Assembly: GCA_012839345.1 (NCBI GenBank)
Contig: DUNN01000036.1
Coordinates: 186,001-250,000 of the forward strand
DNA from: Clostridiales bacterium
GTDB taxonomy: Bacteria > Bacillota > Clostridia > Oscillospirales > Acutalibacteraceae
Direction: 5' to 3'
DNA length: 64,000 nt
Shown piece by piece: positions 34,295 through 43,991 of the stretch. The notes under the pieces are model-generated. The model saw only the letters and a program-made list of their open reading frames with translations, ran no database searches and had not been told where the DNA came from. The translations under genes and the position numbers were made by a program. Numbering within the stretch: position 1 is the first letter of the stretch; every line of letters begins with the position of its first letter.

Positions 34295-35464
34295 TTATGG
34301 GCAGACGATTATAGGGGGGGAAAGGGTGCGCAGCCGTTCTACAATAGGTGGAAGAACAGCGAGAATTTCATCCACATCCTCCTGTGTATTTTGTTCGCTC
34401 AGTGTGATGCGGAGCGAGCCGCGGGCCATTTCGCGCGTGAGCCCAAGGGCCAGAAGAACATGGCTGGGGTCCACGGAACCGGCCGTGCACGCGGAACCGG
34501 AGGAAGCGCAAATTCCCTTTGCGTCGAGCATCAGCAAAAGAGATTCACCCTCAACGTCCTCGAAGCACAGGTTCACATTCCCGGGCAGCCGCCTGTTGCG
34601 GTCGCCGTTTAGGCGAGAGCGTTCAATGTTCAACAGGCCGTCAATCAGCCTGTCCCGCATTTGGGTAAGACGGGCGTTCCGTTCTTCCATGCCGTCGCGG
34701 GTTTCCTTCAGTGCGGCGGCCAGCCCGACCGCTCCGGCAACGTTTTCCGTTCCGGCGCGGCGGCCGCGCTCCTGCGCTCCGCCGTAAATCAGGTTTGAAA
34801 GATTCAATCCCCGGCGCACGTAGAGTCCGCCGACTCCTTTCGGGCCGTGAAATTTATGTGCGGATAGTGAAAGCAGGTCGATGTTCTGCTCTTTCACATC
34901 AATGGGAAGTGCGCCTGCGGCCTGTACGGCATCGGTGTGGAAAATTACCCCGTGCTCTTTGCAGATTTTACCGATTTCCGCAATCGGCTGGATGGTACCG
35001 ATTTCGTTGTTGGCATACATGACCGTAACCAGTGCGGTATCCGGACGAATGGCATCTTCCAACTCTTTCGGCCGAAGAATGCCGTCTTCATGAACGTCAA
35101 GATAGGTGACGGAAAAGCCTTCCTTTTCCAGTTCCTCGCAGGTGTGCAGCACCGCGTGGTGCTCGAAGCGGGAAGTGATGATGTGCTTTTTCCCTTGGGC
35201 AGCCATGCTGTGCGCTGTTCCCAAAATAGCCCAGTTGTCGCTTTCACTTCCGCCGGAAGTGAAGAAAAATTCGCTCGGCTGTGCCCCAAGGCATTGCGCG
35301 GCGGATTCCCGTGCAAGCTCTAGGTGGCGTTTAGCCTCCCGGCCGACGGAATATAAACTGGAAGCGTTGCCGTACCGTTCCGTAAAAAAGGGCATCATCG
35401 CATCCAGTACAGATTTGGAAAGCGGCGTGGTTGCCGCATTGTCCACATAAATGATTCGGTTCAT
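34295..35464 (-). CDS. Cysteine desulfurase (NifS/IscS family)
   Basis: This 389-residue PLP enzyme removes sulfur from cysteine for Fe-S clusters or tRNA thiolation. It begins [19 protein letters not shown]. Key sites are [12 protein letters not shown], the PLP lysine in [16 protein letters not shown] and the persulfide Cys in [22 protein letters not shown] 35464 matches the family N-terminus, with GGAGG 13 bp upstream. An in-frame ATG at 35485, which would still begin 12 bp past the rnhA stop, is possible. No iscU-like scaffold gene is adjacent. Confidence 0.93.
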   Translation of the reverse strand: MNRIIYVDNAATTPLSKSVLDAMMPFFTERYGNASSLYSVGREAKRHLELARESAAQCLGAQPSEFFFTSGGSESDNWAILGTAHSMAAQGKKHIITSRFEHHAVLHTCEELEKEGFSVTYLDVHEDGILRPKELEDAIRPDTALVTVMYANNEIGTIQPIAEIGKICKEHGVIFHTDAVQAAGALPIDVKEQNIDLLSLSAHKFHGPKGVGGLYVRRGLNLSNLIYGGAQERGRRAGTENVAGAVGLAAALKETRDGMEERNARLTQMRDRLIDGLLNIERSRLNGDRNRRLPGNVNLCFEDVEGESLLLMLDAKGICASSGSACTAGSVDPSHVLLALGLTREMARGSLRITLSEQNTQEDVDEILAVLPPIVERLRTLSPPIIVCP

Positions 35465-35498
35465 AATAGTCAGATAGCCTCCATTCATGCGACCGCCT

Positions 35499-35936
35499 TT
35501 ACCGGTGCTTTTCCGCTTGGGCAACGGCCAGCCGGTCGCACCGTTCGTTTTCCGGGTGACCCGCATGGCCTTTGACCCATTTTATGGTAACGCGGTGATA
35601 TTCCAAAAGGGAAAGCAGCTCGTCCCACAGGTCGGCGTTCAGGGCGGGCTTTTTGTCGGATTTCCGCCAGTTGTTCCGCTTCCAGCTTTTTGCCCAGCCT
35701 TTTTCAATCGCGTCGCAGACATATTTGGAATCACTGCACAGGGTCACTTCACAGGGCTCTTTCAGTTGTTTGAGCGCCTCAATAACCCCGGTAAGTTCCA
35801 TACGGTTGTTTGTCGTGTTGTGTTCGCCGCCGCTGAGTTCTTTTTCATGGCCGTTGTAACGGAGAATCGCGCCCCAGCCGCCCGGCCCGGGGTTGCCTTG
35901 ACAGGCGCCGTCTGTGAACAGTTCCACCTGTTTCAT
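35499..35936 (-). CDS. rnhA: Ribonuclease HI
   Basis: This 145-residue endonuclease cleaves the RNA strand of RNA-DNA hybrids. The catalytic carboxylates are visible in ELFTDGAC (Asp), NNRMEL (Glu), LCSDSKYV (Asp) and ENERCDRLA (Asp). The basic protrusion [14 protein letters not shown] is present as in E. coli RNase HI. The desulfurase gene follows closely on the same strand, so the pair may share a transcript. Confidence 0.95.
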   Translation of the reverse strand: MKQVELFTDGACQGNPGPGGWGAILRYNGHEKELSGGEHNTTNNRMELTGVIEALKQLKEPCEVTLCSDSKYVCDAIEKGWAKSWKRNNWRKSDKKPALNADLWDELLSLLEYHRVTIKWVKGHAGHPENERCDRLAVAQAEKHR

Positions 35937-36294
35937 TGTACCCCATCCTCTCTCTTATTATATAGTTATGATTTAATTATCCAATAGATTGAATGCAGAA
36001 AGATGGAAACACTGCTCTCGAAAATCCATACTTTCCGATCCAAGAAAATAGAAGCATCCGCTTTAGTGGATTCGAATCGGCTTCAGCCGATAAGCTTCAC
36101 ACAGGAAAACATTGAGCGGGAAAATACGCCGCCGAAGGCGGGGAGGAACTGTGTGCCGAACAGTATTTTCCGAAAGTGAAATCGACCGCAGCCGATTTCA
36201 CTATTGTACCATATTTCATGAAACAATTCCAACCGCGATTAATCTGCGGGATTTGAGGTCATAATATATTTGTCTTACCACGGAATGCAATTAC
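35937..36294. other. Gap before RNase J containing a structured repeat
   Basis: No gene is seen in these roughly 360 bp. It holds a small hairpin (ATCGGC/GCCGAT near 36076-36091) and the third structured repeat (36119-36208). The divergent rnhA promoter must also lie here but is not clear. Confidence 0.5.
36119..36208 (-). repeat. Structured dispersed repeat, copy 3 (minus strand)
   Basis: Read on the minus strand it starts TACAATAG and has the hairpin GTGAAATCGGC/GTCGATTTCAC with one mismatch (36176-36201). The outer stem is GGAAAATAC/GTATTTTCC (36171-36163 with 36127-36119), enclosing ACTGT/ACAGT and CCGCC/GGCGG hairpins. Compared with copies 1 and 2 the outer stem bases differ on both sides but still pair, which argues for selection on the fold. 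Confidence 0.78.
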
Positions 36295-36323
36295 TTGACA
36301 GTGTTTCGGAATCAGGGTAGAAT
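36295..36323 (+). promoter_or_regulatory. RNase J promoter
   Basis: TTGACA (36295-36300), a 17-bp spacer and TAGAAT (36318-36323). The predicted transcript has a leader of about 190 nt before the GTG start; no known riboswitch was recognised in it. Confidence 0.85.
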
Positions 36324-36521
36324 AAAAAAGATATTTGTGTCCGGATTTCTTTTGTAAGTTTATTTTAGACATTAAATATACTTAACAAGTCATTGATTTA
36401 CAGCTGCCCGAAGCAGTGTAAAAAGATGCGAAAAAATAACAGGGAAAAGCCATGTTCGCTGGCACCGTTTACCGGCGGACCTTATTCGACTGCACCCTGA
36501 ATTAACAATGGAGGTTATTTC

Positions 36522-38570
36522 GTGACGGAAAAAAATCAGAATAAGCCGGAGGAACGCGCAGAAGCAGCGGAACAAAGGACAGAAGCGGTCAGCGAGGCCA
36601 GCACATCTCTTTATCAGAAAGTAGTGCCGCCGAAGAACCGGGGAAAGAGAACGGAAACTGCAGCAAAGCGCACCCAGTCGGCAAAGCCGGCGGATCAGGT
36701 AATTGAAGGAGAGTCGGTTACGGCTCCGGCTCCGCAGCAGCGGCGCAGAACGCAAAAGCGCTCGCAGCGGAAGCCCAGCGGCAAGCAGACTGCTCCGGCA
36801 GCACAGGCAGCTTCGGCAGCTGCTTCAACGGTTGAGGCGTTGGCAGCACCGACTTCCAATGCCAAGCAGCCGCGCCGCCAGTCTGGAAGACGCGGGCGCA
36901 AAAGTGCGCCAAAGCCGTCTATTAAGGTATATTTTTTAGGCGGACTGAATGAAATCGGAAAAAACATGACCCTGTTTGAATGCGGGGACGATATGTTTAT
37001 TTTAGACTGCGGTATGGCTTTCCCGGACGACGACATGCCCGGCGTGGACCTTGTTCTTCCCGATTTTACTTTTGTGGAGCGCAACGTGGATAAAATTCGT
37101 GGACTGGTTCTTACACACGGCCACGAGGATCATATCGGAGCCATTCCTTATTTGCTGAAAAAATTCAATCTGCCAATTTACGGCACCCGTTTGACACTTG
37201 GTCTTGTTGGGGGTAAACTGAAGGAACACGGACTGGCGAACAAAACCAAAATGAATATCGTCAATCCGGGTGAACATGTAAAATTAGGCTGCATGGATGT
37301 GGAGTTCATCCATGTGAACCACTCGATTCCGGATGCGGTTGGCGTGGCGATTCATTCCCCTGCGGGCACACTGGTGCATACCGGTGACTTTAAAATCGAC
37401 TGCACCCCCACACAGGGAGGTATGATTGACCTGAACCGCTTTGCCCAGCTGGGGCAGGAAGGGGTTCTCGCCCTGTTTGCCGATTCTACCAATGCCGAGC
37501 GGCCCGGCTATACCATGACGGAGGGCAAAGTCGGCGAGTCGTTTGAGCGCCTGTTCCAGCGCGCAGAAAACAGCCGTATTATTATTGCAACGTTTGCTTC
37601 CAACGTCAGCCGTGTGCAGCAAATCATCAACTGTGCCGCGAAATTCGGGCGGAAAGTGGCTCTTTCCGGGCGCAGCATGATCAACGTGATGGGCATCGGC
37701 GTGGAAATGGGATATTTGAATGTGCCGGAGGGCGTGCTGATTGACCTTGACATGATCAACCGCTATCCGAAGGAAAAAGTCGTGCTGGTTACCACTGGCA
37801 GCCAGGGCGAACCGATGAGCGCGCTGACGCGCATGGCGTTTGCCGACCACCGCAAGGTGGAGGTCGGCCCCGGCGACTTCATCATTATTTCTGCAAGACC
37901 GATCCCGGGCAATGAAAAAACCGTTGGAACCGTAATTGACGAACTGATGAAGCGCGGCTGCGAAGTAGTTTACGAATCCATGTACGAAGTGCATGTATCC
38001 GGCCATGCCTGTCAGGAAGAACTGAAGCTGATTCAGGGCATTACCCGGCCGAAATATTATATTCCGGTTCACGGCGAGCAGAAGCACCTGCGCAAGAACG
38101 CCGGTCTGGCCTATGCCATGGGGAAAGACGCTTCCAATGTCTTTATTGGGGATATTGGCGACGTGCTGGAACTGAATCAAGATTATATGAAAAAACTCGC
38201 ACCCGTGCCGGCCGGAAGGGTTCTTGTGGACGGCCTCGGCGTTGGCGATGTCGGCAGTATTGTGCTGCGTGACCGTAAGCATCTTGCGGAGGACGGCCTG
38301 ATTGTTGTGGTCTGCACCATCAGTGCGGACGACGGGCAGGTTATTTCCGGGCCGGATGTGGTTTCCCGCGGATTTGTATACGTGCGGGAGTCCGAGCCCC
38401 TCATCGACGAAGCGAGAAAACTGGTGTCCGACGTATTGGATACCTGTATTCAAAATAACATTCATGACTGGGGAACGCTCAAAACCCGCGTGAAGGATGA
38501 GCTTTCCCGCATGCTTTACGACAGGACAAAGCGCAGTCCTATGATTCTTCCGATTATTATGGAAGTATAA
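36522..38570 (+). CDS. rnj: Ribonuclease J with long basic N-terminal extension
   Basis: This 682-residue endo/5'-exoribonuclease acts in mRNA decay and rRNA maturation. Residues 1 to about 130 are a disordered tract rich in Ala, Gln, Lys and Arg (PQQRRRTQKRSQRKPSGKQ). The metallo-beta-lactamase/beta-CASP core then starts at IKVYFLGGLNEIGKNM. The zinc motif is LTHGHEDHIGAIPYL, with ADSTNAERPG and SGHACQEELKL further on. The GTG start is supported by GGAGG at 7-8 bp. The core is of usual length, about 550 residues; the tail could contact RNA or ribosomes (inference). Confidence 0.95.
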   Translation: MTEKNQNKPEERAEAAEQRTEAVSEASTSLYQKVVPPKNRGKRTETAAKRTQSAKPADQVIEGESVTAPAPQQRRRTQKRSQRKPSGKQTAPAAQAASAAASTVEALAAPTSNAKQPRRQSGRRGRKSAPKPSIKVYFLGGLNEIGKNMTLFECGDDMFILDCGMAFPDDDMPGVDLVLPDFTFVERNVDKIRGLVLTHGHEDHIGAIPYLLKKFNLPIYGTRLTLGLVGGKLKEHGLANKTKMNIVNPGEHVKLGCMDVEFIHVNHSIPDAVGVAIHSPAGTLVHTGDFKIDCTPTQGGMIDLNRFAQLGQEGVLALFADSTNAERPGYTMTEGKVGESFERLFQRAENSRIIIATFASNVSRVQQIINCAAKFGRKVALSGRSMINVMGIGVEMGYLNVPEGVLIDLDMINRYPKEKVVLVTTGSQGEPMSALTRMAFADHRKVEVGPGDFIIISARPIPGNEKTVGTVIDELMKRGCEVVYESMYEVHVSGHACQEELKLIQGITRPKYYIPVHGEQKHLRKNAGLAYAMGKDASNVFIGDIGDVLELNQDYMKKLAPVPAGRVLVDGLGVGDVGSIVLRDRKHLAEDGLIVVVCTISADDGQVISGPDVVSRGFVYVRESEPLIDEARKLVSDVLDTCIQNNIHDWGTLKTRVKDELSRMLYDRTKRSPMILPIIMEV

Positions 38571-38634
38571 TGTTTCTTCCGCTGGTAGCAGGGTGGAGGC
38601 AGGATCGCGAAGCAGCTGCAAAGAGGTGATGAAC

Positions 38635-40593
38635 TTGAAAAGAAAAGTATGGGTTTCTTCGCCGGTATTTTATATCATTACCGGGGCCATGCTCATTATG
38701 GCCGGCATCAGTTGGTTCTGGAACCGGATTGTCTTTTTTGCGGAGCTGGCGGTTTGTGTTGTTGCCATCGCGGTGGTTGCGCTTTTAACGGAGCATTTTC
38801 ACGTGCACGTTGCCGCAGCGGTAAAAAGCGCGCAGAAAGTGTTGAGCGGCGATGAATACCGTGCGCTCCAGAACTTTACCATGCCGGTTGCGGTGGTCGG
38901 CGACGAAGGCGACATTATCTGGGTCAACCAGGCGTTTCAAAGTTCGGTCAGCGCGAAGCGGGAATCCCGGGGCGAAAACATTCTAAAGTTCATCTACCCC
39001 AAAACCCTGCAGCAGATTATGGAGGACAGCGGCACCAATATTACGGTTGACCGCAGGCAGTACACGGTTTTTGCCGCCAAGGCGGAGTATGGCAGCATCG
39101 TCTATTTTGTGGACGATACCTATTATAAAGAGATTAACCGCGAATACACGGAGCGCCGCCCGGTGGTTGCACTTGCGTCGTTTGACAACCGGGAGGAACT
39201 AGCCCGTGATTCCACCGGAAGCGAGGATTCCCGCATTACCTCCGAGGTAGAGGCCGCGCTCATCGACTGGGCGCGCAGTATGAACGGCTTTTTCAAAAAG
39301 CTGAGCGGGGGGCGCTATCTGATCCTGACGGATGAAGCGCATACCCGTGAAGCCATGGAAAAACGGTTTCAGATTCTGGACACCGTTCGTAACATCAAAG
39401 CAGGGGAGCGGCGCAGCGCTACGGTTTCCATTGGGATAGGCCGCGGCGCTTCCACCCTAATGGAAGCAGAAGAATGGGCGCGCAAGGCGCTTGAGATGGC
39501 GCTTGGGCGCGGTGGTGACCAGGTGGCCGTCAAACAAAAGAACGATACATATGAGTTCTTCGGCGGCCTTTCCAAAGGAGTAGAAAAACGAGATAAGGTG
39601 CGCACGCGCGTAATTGCGGCAACGCTTTCCGACCACATTCGCAGCAGCGACAATGTCCTGATTATGGGACATAAATATTCGGATTTGGACAGTGTGGGCG
39701 CTTGCATTGGTATGTGGAGCGCGGCTGCCAGAGCGCTGAAAAAACCGGCTTTCATTGTGGTGAACCGGCATCAGACGATGGCAGCTCAGCTGATTTCTTC
39801 CATGGAATCCTCCGAGGAGGGCCGGATTTTTATTTCCCCAATGGAGGCGCTGAGCCTGGTTTCGCCGAAAACTATGCTGATTGTGCTGGACACCCATTCC
39901 CCGGACTTTGTGGAAAGTGCGGAACTGTTAAACGCGGTCCCGCGCGTTATGGTAATCGACCATCATCGCATGATGGTTAAACACATTGAAAAAGCGCTTG
40001 TATTCTATCATGAACCGTATGCCAGTTCCACTTCGGAAATGGTTGCGGAATTGGTGCAGTATATCGGCGACGGCGTGCTCAATCAGCAAGAGGCAGAAGC
40101 GCTTTTGTCCGGCATCATGCTGGACACCAAAAATTTTGTGCTGAAAACCGGTGTGCGTACCTTTGAAGCGGCGGCTTATCTTCGCGGGCGAGGTGCGGAT
40201 ACCGTTCAGGTGAAACGGCTTTTTTCGGATTCGATCGAGTCGTATCAGGCAAAATATGAAATCGTTTCCCACGCAGAGATTATGGACGACTGCGCCATTG
40301 CCTGTGTGGAGCACGATTTTGCAGACGTTCGCATCACTTCCGCGCAGGCGGCGGACGAACTCTTGTCCATACAAGGGGTTCGGGCTTCCTTTGTGATTTT
40401 TCCGGGGGACGGCTGCGTCAGCATTTCTGCCCGTTCGCTGGGCGAAGTAAACGTTCAGCTGATTATGGAGGCGCTGGGCGGAGGCGGTCATCTGACCATG
40501 GCAGGTGCGCAGCTTTCTGATGTGGACATCAATCAGGCGAAAGAGAAGCTGATTGCGGTGATTCATGACACCATGGCGAAAGCGATTGAGTAA
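38635..40593 (+). CDS. gdpP: GdpP-like cyclic-di-AMP phosphodiesterase
   Basis: This 652-residue membrane phosphodiesterase has two N-terminal transmembrane segments (VFYIITGAMLIMAGISWFW, FFAELAVCVVAIAVVALL). A PAS-like domain and a degenerate GGDEF domain follow. The DHH catalytic domain shows MGHKYSDLDSVGA and VIDHHRMM, and the DHHA1 domain ends EALGGGGHLTMAGAQL. It lowers c-di-AMP, affecting potassium and cell-wall balance. TTG 38635 has GAGGTGA at good spacing. It precedes rplI and dnaB in the order common in Firmicutes. Confidence 0.95.
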   Translation: MKRKVWVSSPVFYIITGAMLIMAGISWFWNRIVFFAELAVCVVAIAVVALLTEHFHVHVAAAVKSAQKVLSGDEYRALQNFTMPVAVVGDEGDIIWVNQAFQSSVSAKRESRGENILKFIYPKTLQQIMEDSGTNITVDRRQYTVFAAKAEYGSIVYFVDDTYYKEINREYTERRPVVALASFDNREELARDSTGSEDSRITSEVEAALIDWARSMNGFFKKLSGGRYLILTDEAHTREAMEKRFQILDTVRNIKAGERRSATVSIGIGRGASTLMEAEEWARKALEMALGRGGDQVAVKQKNDTYEFFGGLSKGVEKRDKVRTRVIAATLSDHIRSSDNVLIMGHKYSDLDSVGACIGMWSAAARALKKPAFIVVNRHQTMAAQLISSMESSEEGRIFISPMEALSLVSPKTMLIVLDTHSPDFVESAELLNAVPRVMVIDHHRMMVKHIEKALVFYHEPYASSTSEMVAELVQYIGDGVLNQQEAEALLSGIMLDTKNFVLKTGVRTFEAAAYLRGRGADTVQVKRLFSDSIESYQAKYEIVSHAEIMDDCAIACVEHDFADVRITSAQAADELLSIQGVRASFVIFPGDGCVSISARSLGEVNVQLIMEALGGGGHLTMAGAQLSDVDINQAKEKLIAVIHDTMAKAIE

Positions 40594-40638
40594 TCTTATC
40601 GTATTAATTTACAAGTAATTTCATTCAGGAGGATCGAT

Positions 40639-41088
40639 ATGAAGGTAATACTGCTGCAAGACATTAAGGGAAGCGGAAAAAAGGGCGAGCTGGTCAATGT
40701 CAGCGACGGTTACGCGCGCAACTATCTTTTTCCGCGCAAACTCGCGAAAGAAGCAAACGCGCAGGCCATGAATGAGCTGAAAAACGCAGAAGAGGCCAAG
40801 GCCCACCGGATGCAGGTCGAACTGGACAACGCGAAGAAAACCGCTTCGATGATCGACGGCAAAAGCGTGAAGCTTTATGCCAAGGCGGGTCAGGGCGGCC
40901 GCCTGTTCGGTTCCATTACCGCAAAGGAAATTGCGGAGGAGCTGAAAAAGCAGTTCAAAGTGGATATTGATAAACGCAAGATTGCTTTGGACGGCGATAT
41001 TAAGGCATTTGGAACGTTTTCGTGCGAGGTTAAGTTTATTAATGGCATTACCGCCAAGGTTTATGCGGTCGTGGGGGAAAAGGAATAA
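40639..41088 (+). CDS. rplI: 50S ribosomal protein L9
   Basis: This 149-residue protein has the N-terminal 23S rRNA-binding domain ([36 protein letters not shown]), a long connecting helix and the C-terminal domain ([19 protein letters not shown]). AGGAGG lies 6 bp before the ATG. It sits between gdpP and dnaB. Confidence 0.98.
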   Translation: MKVILLQDIKGSGKKGELVNVSDGYARNYLFPRKLAKEANAQAMNELKNAEEAKAHRMQVELDNAKKTASMIDGKSVKLYAKAGQGGRLFGSITAKEIAEELKKQFKVDIDKRKIALDGDIKAFGTFSCEVKFINGITAKVYAVVGEKE

Positions 41089-41199
41089 CGCGCTGATTTG
41101 GGCGCCGGGCCTGGTTTTCTAAAAATTTATAACAGAAAATTATAATTCATTCCGGCTTGATTTTTAAAAAACGGGTCTTGAAAATTCGGGGGTGACAAA

Positions 41200-42564
41200 A
41201 TGGACGACAGTATAACGGGCGGATACAATGCGCTAAACCTGCCTTTCAGCCTGGAAGCGGAGCAATCCGTGCTGGGTGCGGTGCTGCTGGATTCTTCCTG
41301 CATGGACCGCGTGGCGGAAATCCTGCCGCGCCCCGATTTTTTTTACCAGACGAATAACAGCCTTATTTATTCAGTCATGCTCGATATGTTTACGGTGGGG
41401 AAACCAATCGATTTTGTCACCGTACTCGAGCACCTGAAAGAAACGAAAGGTTTTGACGAGGCAAACGGAAAGACCTATTTGCTTCAGCTGGCGCAGCTGG
41501 TGCCTTCCATCTCGAATGTGGAATCCTACGCGCGCATTGTGCGGGACAAGTACGACATTCGCACGCTGATTACCACCGCGCGTGATATTTTGGAGGAGGC
41601 TTCCTCCGGCGCGGCCGACGCTTCCACTCTGCTGGACGCCGCAGAACAGCGCATTTTCGATATCCGGCGCGGCAAAAATATGCAGGGGCTGCAGCGAATC
41701 GATGAAGTCATTGTGCAGACCTTTGACCGTTTGGACTTGCTCAATTCCCCGGATGCCGACCTTTACAAGGGAGTTCCGACCGGAATCAAAGAGCTGGACG
41801 ATACCATTACCGGGCTGAACCGCACCGACTTTATTCTGCTTGGCGCGCGCCCCGGCATGGGAAAGACAAGCTTTGCGCTGAACATTGCAAGGCACGCCGC
41901 GGTGAAGGCGGGCAAAAAGGTTGCTTTTTTCTCTTTGGAAATGGGCCGGGAACAGTTGACCTCCCGTCTTCTTTCCACGGAAGCCATGGTTTCCGGCACC
42001 AAGCTGCGTACCGGTAAACTGGACGACGACGAATGGGTTCGTCTAATTGAGGCTGGAGATATTCTTTCAAAGGCCGATATATATTTAGATGACACTCCTT
42101 CCATTACCATTCCGGAGATGAAAGCGAAACTGCGGCGGCTGAAAAATGTGGACCTGGTCATCATTGACTACCTGCAGTTGATGACCTCATCCCAAAAAAT
42201 CGACAACCGCGTGCAGGAAATTTCCCAGATTACCCGAAACATGAAGATTATGGCCAAGGAACTGAATGTGCCGGTTTTGGCGCTTTCCCAGCTGGCCCGT
42301 GACAGTGAAAAACGTACCAACCACCGGCCGGTGCTTTCCGACTTGCGTGATTCCGGCTCGATTGAACAGGATGCCGATATTGTGCTGTTCCTGTACCGCG
42401 AAGAGTACTATCAGGATTCCGAAACCCCGTCGGAAAACAGCGACCATAACAGTGGTGAGTGTATCGTCGCCAAAAACCGTCACGGCGAAACAAAAACGGT
42501 TCCGCTACACTGGCAGGGCGAATTCATGCGTTTTACTGCGCAGGAGGTTGTCCGGAGTGAATAA
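41200..42564 (+). CDS. dnaB: Replicative DNA helicase DnaB
   Basis: This 454-residue hexameric helicase opens DNA at the fork. The N-terminal domain begins NLPFSLEAEQSVLGAVLLD. The RecA-like domain has Walker A GARPGMGKTSFALNIA near residue 213, Walker B LVIIDYLQLMT and the C-terminal DLRDSGSIEQDADIVLFLYREEYY. No intein interrupts it. GGGGGTGA precedes the ATG. It overlaps the tilS start by 8 bases. Confidence 0.98.
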   Translation: MDDSITGGYNALNLPFSLEAEQSVLGAVLLDSSCMDRVAEILPRPDFFYQTNNSLIYSVMLDMFTVGKPIDFVTVLEHLKETKGFDEANGKTYLLQLAQLVPSISNVESYARIVRDKYDIRTLITTARDILEEASSGAADASTLLDAAEQRIFDIRRGKNMQGLQRIDEVIVQTFDRLDLLNSPDADLYKGVPTGIKELDDTITGLNRTDFILLGARPGMGKTSFALNIARHAAVKAGKKVAFFSLEMGREQLTSRLLSTEAMVSGTKLRTGKLDDDEWVRLIEAGDILSKADIYLDDTPSITIPEMKAKLRRLKNVDLVIIDYLQLMTSSQKIDNRVQEISQITRNMKIMAKELNVPVLALSQLARDSEKRTNHRPVLSDLRDSGSIEQDADIVLFLYREEYYQDSETPSENSDHNSGECIVAKNRHGETKTVPLHWQGEFMRFTAQEVVRSE

Positions 42565-43978
42565 AGAAAGCGGGGATTTTGCACCGATGGAATCCGAACC
42601 GGTTTCTCCCGAAAAAATCCAACACATTCAGAAAAAAATTGAGCGAGTAATCGCCGAGTGGAACATGCTCCCCGAAGGCTGCGGCGTAGTGGTCGGCCTT
42701 TCCGGGGGTGCGGATTCCATGGCGCTTGCTCATTTTCTTTTTCAATATGGAAAAGCACGTCATATTCCGCTCACAGCGGCGCATATTAACCATGGGATCC
42801 GTGGGGCGGAGGCGGACCGCGACGAGCAGTTTGTATCCGACTGGTGCAAAAAAAATCAAATTCCTTGCAAAGTGCTTCATGCCGATGTTCCAAAGCTGGC
42901 ACGCGAACGAGGAATGGGCTTGGAGGAATGCGGCCGCGCCGTGCGTTACGAATTTTTTCGGAGTATCTGTGGGAAAAATGACCGCATTGCCACGGCGCAT
43001 ACCCTTTCCGATCAGGCGGAAACGGTTCTGATGAATCTGGCAAAAGGCGCGGGCACGCATGGATTGCGTGGAATTCCGCCGGTGCGCGGGCAAATTGTGC
43101 GGCCGCTACTGGCTGTAACGCGCGCTGAGGTGGAAGCCTACTGCGCTTATTATCAGCTTTCCTATGTGACGGACAGTACGAACGATTCGGAAGAATACGC
43201 GCGCAATAAAATCCGCCATTCTGTCATTCCCGCCCTGAAGGAAATCAACCCTTCCTTTGAATCGGCTGTTGCCGGAATGACCCGTCACTTAAGCCAAGAC
43301 GACTTTTATTTAAGTGAACTGGCACGCGAGAGTCTTTCAAAGGCGCAGTACCACGGCGGCTACCGCGTAAGCCTTCTTCGCAGGCTTCCCCAGCCGGTGC
43401 TGGCACGTGCTGTGATGCAGGCAATATCCGCCGTTTCTTCCGCGAGGCAGTCTTCCGGCAATATTGAGGCAGTTATGGAAATTTTACGTTCGGGTTTCGG
43501 TTCTGTTACGGCTGCGGGCGGAATACAATGCACCATACAAGGTAATACTCTTTTTATTGCGCCCCAAAGTGCGGCCGGAAAAATGCCGGAGCACTGGTGC
43601 GTTCCGTTTTGCGCGGAAAGAACCGTTCTGCCGGACGGCCGGGTGCTTTCCGTGGTCCCAATATCCCGAAAAGAATATGAAAACAGGCTGAAATTTAATA
43701 ATTTGTTATTTAATAATGCGATTAACTATGATACAATATTTAAGATTACTTCGGTAAGAAACCGAAGCAACGGCGACGTTTTCCGCCCGGCGGGGCGGGG
43801 CGTGACCAAAACTCTGAAAAAACTCTTCAACGAGGCACGACTGGAACCGATGCTCCGTTCTAATGCCGTAATTCTGGAAAGCGGCGGAACCATTGCATGG
43901 CTTGAGGGATTCGGTGCCGGCGAGGGGTTTTGTATCACAGACAAGACGCAGAATATAGCGGAAATTATAATTGTTTAA
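42557..43978 (+). CDS. tilS: tRNA(Ile)-lysidine synthase
   Basis: This 473-residue enzyme modifies C34 of tRNA-Ile(CAU) to lysidine using ATP and lysine. The PP-loop is GLSGGADSMALAHFL near residue 46. Further on are HINHGIRGAEADRDE, TAHTLSDQAETVLMNLAKG and the C-terminal FRPAGRGVTKTLKKLFNE. GTG 42557 stands 9 bp after AGGAGG and overlaps the end of dnaB. hpt and ftsH follow, the order known from Bacillus. Confidence 0.94.
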   Translation: MNKESGDFAPMESEPVSPEKIQHIQKKIERVIAEWNMLPEGCGVVVGLSGGADSMALAHFLFQYGKARHIPLTAAHINHGIRGAEADRDEQFVSDWCKKNQIPCKVLHADVPKLARERGMGLEECGRAVRYEFFRSICGKNDRIATAHTLSDQAETVLMNLAKGAGTHGLRGIPPVRGQIVRPLLAVTRAEVEAYCAYYQLSYVTDSTNDSEEYARNKIRHSVIPALKEINPSFESAVAGMTRHLSQDDFYLSELARESLSKAQYHGGYRVSLLRRLPQPVLARAVMQAISAVSSARQSSGNIEAVMEILRSGFGSVTAAGGIQCTIQGNTLFIAPQSAAGKMPEHWCVPFCAERTVLPDGRVLSVVPISRKEYENRLKFNNLLFNNAINYDTIFKITSVRNRSNGDVFRPAGRGVTKTLKKLFNEARLEPMLRSNAVILESGGTIAWLEGFGAGEGFCITDKTQNIAEIIIV

Positions 43979-43991
43979 GGAGTGCTAGGTT

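Noticed and set aside
37284..38621. 445-codon minus-strand frame opposite RNase J, and similar long antisense frames (for example 44634-46214)
   Set aside because: They are shadows of conserved genes: no ribosome sites, His/Asn-rich composition typical of reversed coding sequence, and no family resemblance.
42266..42556. Longer start for tilS inside dnaB
   Set aside because: This is only the out-of-frame reading of dnaB; GTG 42557 has a consensus ribosome site at 9 bp.
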